A stretch of DNA of 7,974 bases from Nitrospira sp. ST-bin4 (GTDB taxonomy: Bacteria; Nitrospirota; Nitrospiria; Nitrospirales; Nitrospiraceae), in NCBI GenBank assembly GCA_002083565.1, contig MSXM01000018.1, forward strand, positions 21,736-29,709, read 5' to 3'. Position 1 is the first letter of the stretch, and each line of letters opens with the position of its first letter. A program made the translations under genes and the position numbers. Below are positions 1 through 4,640 of the stretch, in pieces. Under the pieces are notes generated by a model that was not told the DNA's origin, made no database searches, and saw nothing but the letters and a program-made list of their open reading frames with translations.

Positions 1-52
1 CTGGTCCTTCGGTGAGGTGGATATGTTTATCGGGTACCCGTAGTTCAGCCAT
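1..52 (-). CDS. mtnD: Acireductone dioxygenase (ARD), N-terminal 17 residues only; cut by window edge
   Basis: An ATG at 52-50 on the minus strand opens a frame that stays open to the window edge and reads MAELRVPDKHIHLTEGP. The start MA-E-L-R-V-P-D resembles the N-terminus of bacterial acireductone dioxygenases, which act after MtnB in the methionine salvage pathway and use Fe or Ni to oxidise the acireductone to the keto acid of methionine. The start overlaps the end of mtnB by eight bases (ATGGCTGA, where TGA is the mtnB stop), so the two genes are almost certainly co-transcribed and translationally coupled. A weak Shine-Dalgarno-like GGGAAG lies nine bases before the ATG. Only 17 residues are visible and no metal ligand is included, so the name leans heavily on the mtnB context. 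Confidence 0.6.
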   Translation of the reverse strand, partial: MAELRVPDKHIHLTEGP

Positions 53-680
53 AATGTCGCACTTCCCGTTCGCATTGCAGGAGATATTCGAAGACTTCAA
101 GATGACGCTTGGCGTCCGGGAGTGTCTTGCCCCAGACGTACAGGCCATGGCCCGCCAATAGAAAGCCGTAGCAGATTCCGGTGTCCGGGAGACGAGGTTC
201 GATGTGTGCTGCCAATTGCGCCATATCCTGTGAGTTCTGAAAAATGGGCAGCCGGACTTCGCAATCATGCCGATCGATTCCCTCCAGACCTTTGAGTAGT
301 TCCCAGCCGGAGAAGCTCACGTACCCTGTCGCCTCGGCTAGTCGGGACAGCAATGCGCCGGCCACGGAGTGGGTGTGAAGGACTGCGCCGATGTTCCGTC
401 TGCGGTAGAGCATCAGATGGAGGAGGGTCTCTGCGGATGGGCGAAGCTGACCCTCATTCACCGGATGCCCCTCACCATCCACAGCCAGGACAGAGTCGGT
501 ATCGAGCTGTTCTTTGTCGATGCCGGACATGGTAATTGCACAGATTGCCGGCGCGGCTTCATCGGGCAAGCGAACGCTGTAGTTTGTGCTCGTTGCCGGC
601 GCCCAGCCCTTCCGCGCCGCCCAGCGGGCGGTTTCGGCGACTTGATCTGCGTATCGTTTAAAGTCTCTGAATGTGTCCAT
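45..680 (-). CDS. mtnB: Methylthioribulose-1-phosphate dehydratase
   Basis: This is a class II aldolase-fold cytosolic enzyme of the methionine salvage pathway. It dehydrates 5-methylthioribulose-1-phosphate to the diketone 2,3-diketo-5-methylthiopentyl-1-phosphate. Family features in the 211-residue product are the N-terminal KGWAPATSTNYSVR motif (about residues 24-37), the zinc-binding HTH at H102/H104, a probable catalytic acid E127 in SGWELLKG, the third likely zinc ligand H178 in AGHGLYVWG, and the C-terminal KRHLEVFEYLL helix. I chose the ATG at 680 over an in-frame GTG at 734. The ATG gives the usual family length of a little over 200 residues, and the 18 extra residues from the GTG are encoded mostly by a dispersed intergenic repeat. 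Neither start has a convincing ribosome site. The gene overlaps the probable mtnD downstream. The family assignment is firm; the start is less so. Confidence 0.93.
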   Translation of the reverse strand: MDTFRDFKRYADQVAETARWAARKGWAPATSTNYSVRLPDEAAPAICAITMSGIDKEQLDTDSVLAVDGEGHPVNEGQLRPSAETLLHLMLYRRRNIGAVLHTHSVAGALLSRLAEATGYVSFSGWELLKGLEGIDRHDCEVRLPIFQNSQDMAQLAAHIEPRLPDTGICYGFLLAGHGLYVWGKTLPDAKRHLEVFEYLLQCEREVRHYG

Positions 681-696
681 TCGGTTCGCGCCAGGT

Positions 697-745
697 GTTG
701 AGGAAAAGAGCTGATGGCTGATGGCGTGTAGCACGTGAACGGATC
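697..745 (-). repeat. Dispersed intergenic repeat, copy A (reverse orientation)
   Basis: Read on the minus strand, these 49 bases align without gaps to plus-strand bases 3303-3351 with 41 of 49 identical by hand count. Shared landmarks are CACGTGCTA, the pair of CATCAG/ATCAGCTC units, a T-rich run and a terminal CAAC. The copy lies just upstream of the chosen mtnB start, and the palindromic CACGTG holds the alternative GTG start codon. The repeat lacks coding capacity and is probably a short non-autonomous or palindromic intergenic element. Its function is unknown. Confidence 0.75.
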
Positions 746-782
746 AAGTCATTAGCCCCCTTCTATTCATGTTCCGGTTTCA

Positions 783-846
783 TACCATCAGCTATAGGCA
801 ATAGGCTCTCTTGATCAAACGCTGCGTACACGAGATACCGTGATAC
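783..846 (+). repeat. Dispersed intergenic repeat, degenerate copy B
   Basis: This stretch repeats the order of elements in the copy at 3303-3376: CCATCAGCTAT, then a GGCTCTCTT block in place of AGCTCTTTTT, then CACGAGATAC followed by a second GATAC-like unit (CCGTGATAC). The match is looser than that between the other copies and needs small gaps. It lies head to head with copy A in the spacer between mtnB and the FGE-like gene. It is called a repeat from the shared order of motifs, not from high identity. Confidence 0.5.
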
Positions 847-869
847 TAGGAGAAAAGACCATAAAGGCG

Positions 870-892
870 CTACTGGCTGATCCGCCAGGTAG
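870..892 (-). terminator. Stem-loop downstream of the FGE-like gene, possible terminator
   Basis: An eight-base-pair stem (CTAC and TGGC pairing with GCCA and GTAG around one bulged G) closes a six-base loop. On the minus strand it falls about 50 bases after the stop of the FGE-like gene and is followed by CGCCTTTATGGTCTTTT, which is T-rich but interrupted. A factor-independent terminator for the two-gene minus-strand operon is plausible. The weak T tract keeps confidence low. Confidence 0.35.
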
Positions 893-940
893 ATACTGGT
901 ACAGTGTCAGTGTGATTGTAGGCGGGAATAACCAGCGCGG

Positions 941-1846
941 TTAAAACGCGTCTTTCGCACAGCGGAAGCCGATGCCGCTGGCCCGGTCGGTCGGATAGCC
1001 ATAGTCACGGTCTGAGGCACGGAGGTTCCTCGCCGGTTTGAGCCAGGACCCGCCGCGTACCACTTTGAGAAGCTGCCCGTTAGGCCCTTGTGGGTTGGAG
1101 AGCGGGGCGTTGAGATAGGAATAGGGTTCGTACCAGTCCTGTACCCATTCCGAGGCATTGCCCGCCATATCGAGGAGACCATAGGGACTGGCGCCGTCCG
1201 GAAAGCTGCCGACGGGCAGGGTGAGGACTTCACCCCTGAGTCCCCGCTCATGAGAGATGCGCGCGCCCTCGCCGGTCACCCAGAAGGCGTTCCATTCCTC
1301 TCCGTCTTTGAATTCAACCGTGCGGCCGGCCCAGTAACTGGCGCTAGATGCTTTGGAGAAGTCCCAGAGGTTCCCCCAGGGATAGCGGCGGCCGTCGGCG
1401 CCACGTGCGGCCTTTTCCCATTCCGCTTCGGTCGGGAGCCGTTTGTTTTGCCACCGGCAGTAAGCGACGGCGTCCTCCCAGCTGACATTGACGACCGGAT
1501 GCTCTTCGCTGCCGGGAAGCGGGATACCGTGGAACCACAACCTGAATTCCGGTTTTTGATGAGTCGGTGCCGGATGCCCGGTGGCGTCCACGAACTGCTT
1601 GTAGCGGGCGTTGGTGACCTCGTGGCGGTCGATGAAAAAGGAGCTGACATAAACGTTGCGCTGCGGCCGTTCATCGTCGAAACTGACGCCGTCATCCGGG
1701 CTACCCATGAGGAATTCTCCGGCAGGAATCATGACCATGTCATCTGGAATCTCGGAGCTGATTGCTGACGGCTGATGGCCGAGAGCCAACAGCATGAACG
1801 AGAGGGTCGTAACGAACACAGCGGCAGGAGCAATCCGAGGGATCAC
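941..1846 (-). CDS. Exported FGE-sulfatase-domain (SUMF1-like) protein without the catalytic cysteine pair
   Basis: The 301-residue product has an N-terminal hydrophobic signal sequence (about residues 5-22), a short linker, then a full formylglycine-generating-enzyme fold. Recognisable motifs are MVMIPAGEFLMGS (38-49), DRHEVTNARYKQFV (73-86), HPVVNVSWEDAVAYCRW (116-132), KRLPTEAEWEKAARG (135-149), YPWGN (155-159), GLLDMAGNASEWVQDWY (223-239), VVRGGSW (262-268) and the terminal GIGFRC (291-296). True FGE enzymes, which oxidise a sulfatase cysteine to formylglycine, carry two cysteines shortly after RGGS. Here that stretch reads WLKPARNLRASDR and the only cysteines are C130 and C296. Sulfatase activation is therefore unlikely, and a binding or other enzymatic role outside the cytosol is more probable. 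The start is a GTG overlapping the TGA of the upstream gene (GTGA), preceded by AAGAGA, so translation is coupled. Residues 24-31 (HQPSAISS) are encoded by a dispersed repeat. Confidence 0.9.
   Translation of the reverse strand: MIPRIAPAAVFVTTLSFMLLALGHQPSAISSEIPDDMVMIPAGEFLMGSPDDGVSFDDERPQRNVYVSSFFIDRHEVTNARYKQFVDATGHPAPTHQKPEFRLWFHGIPLPGSEEHPVVNVSWEDAVAYCRWQNKRLPTEAEWEKAARGADGRRYPWGNLWDFSKASSASYWAGRTVEFKDGEEWNAFWVTGEGARISHERGLRGEVLTLPVGSFPDGASPYGLLDMAGNASEWVQDWYEPYSYLNAPLSNPQGPNGQLLKVVRGGSWLKPARNLRASDRDYGYPTDRASGIGFRCAKDAF
1751..1786 (-). repeat. Dispersed repeat, copy C, inside a coding sequence
   Basis: On the minus strand these 36 bases contain CTCGGCCATCAGC, then a second CGTCAGC unit, then AATCAGCTC. 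They match the TATCGGCCATCAGC ... ATCAGCTC core of the copy at 3303-3351 apart from about seven extra bases that look like an added CATCAG-type unit. The segment is in frame within the FGE-like gene and encodes the linker between the signal sequence and the conserved domain. Confidence 0.6.
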
Positions 1847-2589
1847 GGTCTCTTAATTCTGCACGCCTTGGCGACGGCGTCGCGATAGCGGAGCCAAAAG
1901 TCGAGGCTTTTTTTGATGTGAGTGAGAACTGATCGTCTCAACGGCGGCGCTGTGTGATTCACCACCATGTCATAGGCATCATGGCGATGTCCTGCTTCGA
2001 CCAACTGATGGGCACGGATCAGATCCATGTGGTCGGGTGAAAGGCCATGGTGACGAACGAGCGGATGGTTCCGGATGACCGCTTCGATATCTTCCGCGCT
2101 TTTAGGTTCGGACGGTTGATGGATTTCTTTGCGGTCCTTCACGCTGCCTTCGACAAAGATCGTCAGTGTGGCAGCGCCAATCACCCAATGGCGATGGTTC
2201 GACATCCGGTCGAGCCAGGCGCGGTAGGCGCGGCTGGCCGGTAATAGACGAACCCGCTCGAAGTCGTCAGGGTTGAATCCCAGTCCCTCCATCATGGAGA
2301 GAAAGAGTGCGGGGTGGGATGTTCCCAGAGAGAGCCCCCCGGTATCTTCCTCATAGATGTTTTCGGCCAACATGCGACGGACGGGAGCGGGTGGATTCCT
2401 TCCATGAATACGGGCGAGAAAAACAGGAAAATCTCTCACGAAGACGGCATATTCCTGCTGGAAGTGAATCTTTAACTGTTCTTTCGTGAGGGTGCCGGCG
2501 GCGAAGTGATCCCAGGCCCAGTGGTGCTTTCCATCCATGATACGGAGGAGGGCGTCGAGAAATTTTGAGTTCGTCATGTAAGCAGCCAT
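1843..2589 (-). CDS. TenA/PqqC/CADD-like heme-oxygenase-fold protein, probable metal-dependent oxidoreductase
   Basis: The 248-residue, helix-rich product resembles the iron-containing heme-oxygenase-like superfamily (TenA, PqqC, CADD). The N-terminal KHHWAWDHFAAGTLTKEQLK (21-40) matches the family's opening helix and TkEQL motif. Candidate metal ligands are E80 or E81, H92 in LGTSHPALF, E147 in FVEGSVKDR, and the run H194, E198, H201 in AHQLVEAGHRHDA. The last group has the spacing H-x3-acid-x2-H that holds the metal in CADD-type proteins, with Glu where Asp is usual. The substrate cannot be told from sequence. CADD relatives make p-aminobenzoate for folate, but I could not place the tyrosine they sacrifice. 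I chose the ATG at 2589 because AGAAGG lies nine bases upstream; an in-frame ATG at 2640 and another at 2577 lack such a site. The stop overlaps the FGE-like gene start, so the two form an operon. Confidence 0.8.
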   Translation of the reverse strand: MAAYMTNSKFLDALLRIMDGKHHWAWDHFAAGTLTKEQLKIHFQQEYAVFVRDFPVFLARIHGRNPPAPVRRMLAENIYEEDTGGLSLGTSHPALFLSMMEGLGFNPDDFERVRLLPASRAYRAWLDRMSNHRHWVIGAATLTIFVEGSVKDRKEIHQPSEPKSAEDIEAVIRNHPLVRHHGLSPDHMDLIRAHQLVEAGHRHDAYDMVVNHTAPPLRRSVLTHIKKSLDFWLRYRDAVAKACRIKRP

Positions 2590-2598
2590 CGTCTCTTG

Positions 2599-2604
2599 CC
2601 TTCT
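2599..2604 (-). promoter_or_regulatory. Ribosome binding site deciding the start of the heme-oxygenase-fold gene
   Basis: The minus strand reads AGAAGG with a nine-base spacer to the ATG at 2589. It favours that start over the longer frame from 2640 and the shorter one from 2577. Confidence 0.5.
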
Positions 2605-2652
2605 TGAGCGGTGCGTCGCTACAATTCGCTGGCACAACATGGGAGCGAGTCA

Positions 2653-2937
2653 ATGAATCCGATTACGGTCCAAAATCCCGATGAGATCCTCAGCGTATTA
2701 GCCGATGTCACGCTCTGTGGAGCGGGTTTTACGACTGAATCCCTTCTTGATTACGTCCTGGAAGAAGGGTTTACGGAACCGATTTTCCTGAACGCCAGCG
2801 GCGAAGATCCGACAGCCTTCTTCAAAGGCCAGCCGAATGCCTGGGCCATCTACCAGGTGCGCGAATGGAAGCGGGTACTCACCATTTCAGGCGGTCCCGG
2901 TCAGGAGCGGCGCGCGCGCATCACCGAAACGCCATGA
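2653..2937 (+). CDS. Small hypothetical cytosolic protein, 94 residues
   Basis: I do not recognise this family. The product starts MNPITVQNPDEILSVLADV, is mixed alpha/beta in appearance, and has no signal sequence or membrane segment. A hydrophobic and acidic first half (LLDYVLEEGFTEPIFLNASG) is followed by WAIYQVREWKRVLTISGG and a basic tail. The chosen ATG has GGAG eight bases upstream; an earlier in-frame ATG at 2611 would add 14 residues that lie in the upstream region of the divergent gene. The gene is divergent from the heme-oxygenase-fold gene with a 63-base spacer that must hold both promoters. It lies 91 bases before the DUF2007-like gene in the same direction, so the two could share a transcript. 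Confidence 0.7.
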   Translation: MNPITVQNPDEILSVLADVTLCGAGFTTESLLDYVLEEGFTEPIFLNASGEDPTAFFKGQPNAWAIYQVREWKRVLTISGGPGQERRARITETP

Positions 2938-2960
2938 CTAACCCGGAGTGTAAAGGGTGA

Positions 2961-2997
2961 GATCGAAAAGTGCAATCGGATGAACGGCTTTTTGATC
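2961..2997. other. Imperfect inverted repeat between two small plus-strand genes
   Basis: GATCGAAAAG at 2961-2970 can pair with CTTTTTGATC at 2988-2997 over ten positions, with one G-T wobble and a 17-base loop. The stem is AT-rich. The right arm contains five Ts, so it might weaken transcription between the genes, or it might be an operator. I cannot choose between these. Confidence 0.3.
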
Positions 2998-3028
2998 GAC
3001 CGGGAAGACGATTGCGGATAGGGTGAGT

Positions 3029-3259
3029 ATGCGGATGATTCATCTCATCAATACCCAGGATGTGGGGGAGTTGGCCATCATCAAGAGCCTGCTCGACGGC
3101 AACCGTATCGCCTATGTTATTCACGGCGAGCATATGAGCAGCCTGTATCCGGGAGTGCCCTTTTTCGTCAGCCGTGTGATGGTGGATGTGTCAGACCAAG
3201 CCCGTGCCGAAGTCCTGCTCAGCCGACTCAGGCTGTCTATCCGGGAAGCGTCGGCGTAA
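3029..3259 (+). CDS. DUF2007-like small protein (putative signal-transducing domain)
   Basis: The 76-residue product reads MRMIHLINTQDVGELAIIKSL at its start, then LLDGNRIAYVIHGEHMSSL and FFVSRVMVDVSDQARAEVLL. This is the usual layout of DUF2007 proteins: a first beta strand, a helix over which residues decide which copy is accessed (the 'n-x-x-E-A-x-x-I-x-x-x-L' pattern), a strand ending in a G-containing turn, and a last strand (V-M-V) followed by a helix with A-E-x-x-L. The domain is ACT-like in size and its biochemical role is not established. An AGG six bases before the ATG at 3029 supports this start; a GTG at 3023 is possible. There is no signal sequence, so it should be cytosolic. The next gene is convergent. 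Confidence 0.7.
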   Translation: MRMIHLINTQDVGELAIIKSLLDGNRIAYVIHGEHMSSLYPGVPFFVSRVMVDVSDQARAEVLLSRLRLSIREASA

Positions 3260-3293
3260 TTCCTGTCATTCACAAGTGCCGCTGCTGTAAGAC

Positions 3294-3312
3294 TGATCGG
3301 CTGTTCCGATCA
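3294..3312. other. Perfect 7-bp hairpin at the edge of a dispersed repeat
   Basis: TGATCGG at 3294-3300 and CCGATCA at 3306-3312 form a perfect seven-pair stem with a CTGTT loop. No T run follows at once, so a classic terminator is not supported. It overlaps the left end of the repeat copy at 3303 and sits 34 bases after the stop of the DUF2007-like gene. Confidence 0.4.
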
Positions 3313-3376
3313 CGTGCTATCGGCCATCAGCTATCAGCTCTTTTTCCCAACGAGATACGCTTCACGAGATACGAGC
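3303..3376 (+). repeat. Dispersed intergenic repeat, copy D (best-formed)
   Basis: This copy has two modules. The left one (3303-3351) matches copy A at 41 of 49 positions without gaps: CACGTGCTAT, CGGCCATCAG, CTATCAGCTC and a five-T run. The right one holds a short direct repeat, ACGAGATACG at 3350-3359 and again at 3364-3373. It fills most of the 156-base spacer between two convergent genes, a common position for short non-coding repeats that are tolerated or act in RNA 3' ends. Copy B shares both modules. Confidence 0.75.
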
Positions 3377-3415
3377 GCTCAAGCATGGTCAGTGTCGATT
3401 GCCAAGACGATATGA

Positions 3416-3865
3416 CTACGGCTGGATTTTGGGGTGGGGCTTCTCTGCGGGGAAGTCACCTGGCCGGCGGTCGCTTGTTCCCTCGTACCAGCCTCCGACG
3501 AGTGTGCCTTCCTCAAAATATAAATAGCGATGCCGGATCACGGCCGTGCTTTCCCAGTCTTCGAAAATCCATTCTTCCTGCCGGATACCATCTTTGGTGA
3601 AGCTGGTATGGATCGTCTGCGGCCCACCCCAGGATTTGAGAACTTGCTCCTTCGTCATGCCCACCATGACCCGATGCTGGTCGATATGCTGCTGAAAGTC
3701 CGGGTCACGCAGCTGGGCGATCATTGGCCAGAGCACCATCATCAGGGCAAAAATGGCAAGTCCCGCATAGATGATGATCCGCACCGGTCGGCGTCGAATA
3801 AACGACTCCTCGTCGGGTTTCTGCTCGAGCAAGGCGGGCTCCGGGTTGGGTATCTCAGTAGTCAT
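3416..3865 (-). CDS. Single-pass membrane protein with BamE/SmpA-like domain
   Basis: The 149-residue product begins with a charged, proline-rich cytosolic tail ending in RRRPVR, then one membrane segment at about residues 29-50, then a soluble part outside the cytosol. Residues 66-123 (VMVGMTKEQVLKSWGGPQTI and a later EEWIFEDW, RYLYFEEGTLVGGW) follow the BamE/SmpA-OmlA pattern of G-M-T-x-x-x-V-x-x-x-x-G-x-P followed by strands with aromatic residues and a closing 'F-x-x-G-x-L' strand. True BamE proteins are lipoproteins; there is no lipobox cysteine here, so this is a relative, not the outer-membrane assembly factor. The tail is rich in proline and charge. It is divergent from the DUF4124 gene. 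The role is unknown. Confidence 0.75.
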   Translation of the reverse strand: MTTEIPNPEPALLEQKPDEESFIRRRPVRIIIYAGLAIFALMMVLWPMIAQLRDPDFQQHIDQHRVMVGMTKEQVLKSWGGPQTIHTSFTKDGIRQEEWIFEDWESTAVIRHRYLYFEEGTLVGGWYEGTSDRRPGDFPAEKPHPKIQP

Positions 3866-3916
3866 AGTGTGCGAGGAGCCGGTCGGACAGACCCCTAGAA
3901 GCGGCGAATGCTAACA

Positions 3917-3931
3917 GGGGGGGGGAAGGGG
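3917..3931. repeat. Poly-G tract (nine Gs) between divergent genes
   Basis: A run of nine Gs (3917-3925), two As and four more Gs sits in the 167-base spacer between the divergent BamE-like and DUF4124 genes. Runs of this length are prone to slipped-strand change and could alter promoter spacing. No promoter is visible across it, so regulation is speculative. Confidence 0.55.
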
Positions 3932-3947
3932 CGTCAAGAATCGGCAC

Positions 3948-3959
3948 ATTTTGCAAAAT
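3948..3959. promoter_or_regulatory. Perfect 12-bp palindrome, possible operator
   Basis: ATTTTGCAAAAT is a perfect palindrome located about 25 bases before a TATACT hexamer and 73 bases before the DUF4124 start. The position suits a dimeric regulator. It occurs once in the window and I do not recognise it as a known site. Confidence 0.3.
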
Positions 3960-3984
3960 CAATTCCTAATCGAAGGCGGGGATG

Positions 3985-3990
3985 TATACT
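3985..3990 (+). promoter_or_regulatory. Possible -10 element for the DUF4124 gene
   Basis: TATACT differs from the sigma-70 -10 consensus at one position and is directly preceded by TG. No good -35 is found at 16-18 bases upstream (the bases there read ATTCCT). It lies 43 bases before the chosen ATG, a normal leader length. Confidence 0.3.
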
Positions 3991-4032
3991 CATTGTTGAT
4001 AGGGTATGTGGGCTGGGTGAGTGAGGCAGGTG

Positions 4033-4605
4033 ATGAGACATCAAGGTATCGGACAACAATGTTGTCGTGCGGCGTTGGCCTGTGTCTTCGCCTGTGGACT
4101 GGCTTTGGGGCAGGGAGGGCTCTCGGATGCATCTGCCGGTGCCATCTATTCATATATCGATGACAAGGGAAATGCGGTCTATACCGACAAACTGGAAACC
4201 ATTCCGGAAAAATACCGGGCGAAGGTGAAGGTCCAGCAGTTGTCTGACCCGGAGTCAAAAGTCTCCTCAGCTTTTCACTCGGTTCAGCAGACGATCAAAG
4301 ACCGGGTGAAAGCGATCGGATCCAAAGTGTCCCCAGACGCATCCGGAACGGATGTGCGGAGCATGGACCAGGATACCATCATCCAGTATGCCGGGGGAGC
4401 GGCGATCCTTTTGATCCTCATTATGTATCTCAGCAAAAACAGCCCGATGATACGGTTGCTCGCTCTGGCCCTGTTGATTCTTCTGGGGGCCGGGACGCCG
4501 GTGCTCATCTATACGAGTGGGGGTGGCGCACTCGATGTGATGAAACAAAAGGCAACTGCCACGGGTCAAGCTCAGCAGAACCGTCTCCAGCAAGCTCCGC
4601 AATAA
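4033..4605 (+). CDS. Exported DUF4124 protein with two C-terminal membrane segments
   Basis: The 190-residue product has a signal sequence (about 1-36, ending DASAG), then a DUF4124 domain at about 37-65 with the typical IYSYIDDKGNAVYTDKLETI pattern. In this family a tryptophan or tyrosine strand and the D-x-x-G-x-x-x-Y-T-D turn are shared by many proteobacterial envelope proteins; the molecular role is not known. Residues 66-115 are hydrophilic and probably helical. Two hydrophobic segments follow (about 119-133 and 140-160), separated by SKNSPMIR, and the tail is rich in Gln and Ala. I chose ATG 4033 because GAGG lies six bases upstream; a GTG at 4021 in the same frame is the alternative. 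The C-terminal membrane hairpin is unusual for DUF4124 proteins that I know of. The next gene is convergent, 35 bases away. Confidence 0.8.
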   Translation: MRHQGIGQQCCRAALACVFACGLALGQGGLSDASAGAIYSYIDDKGNAVYTDKLETIPEKYRAKVKVQQLSDPESKVSSAFHSVQQTIKDRVKAIGSKVSPDASGTDVRSMDQDTIIQYAGGAAILLILIMYLSKNSPMIRLLALALLILLGAGTPVLIYTSGGGALDVMKQKATATGQAQQNRLQQAPQ

Positions 4606-4640
4606 CGCTCCTTCCCTCCAGAATTCACACTTCCAGTGGT

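Noticed and set aside
681..734. GTG start extending mtnB to 229 residues
   Set aside because: The extension is mostly encoded by a dispersed repeat and makes the protein longer than its family. The only purine-rich site upstream is about 20 bases from the GTG, too far to serve it.
697..846. CRISPR-like array from the several ATCAGC-type units
   Set aside because: The units are degenerate, lack regular spacing and unique spacers, occur in both orientations and have no cas gene nearby.
1088..1768. Long plus-strand open frame of 226 codons opposite the FGE-like gene
   Set aside because: It is the antisense shadow of a gene with a full set of FGE-sulfatase motifs. Its own translation shows no recognisable domain and no good ribosome site.
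941..1846. Sulfatase-activating formylglycine-generating enzyme
   Set aside because: The two catalytic cysteines expected after RGGS are absent and no sulfatase gene is in the window.
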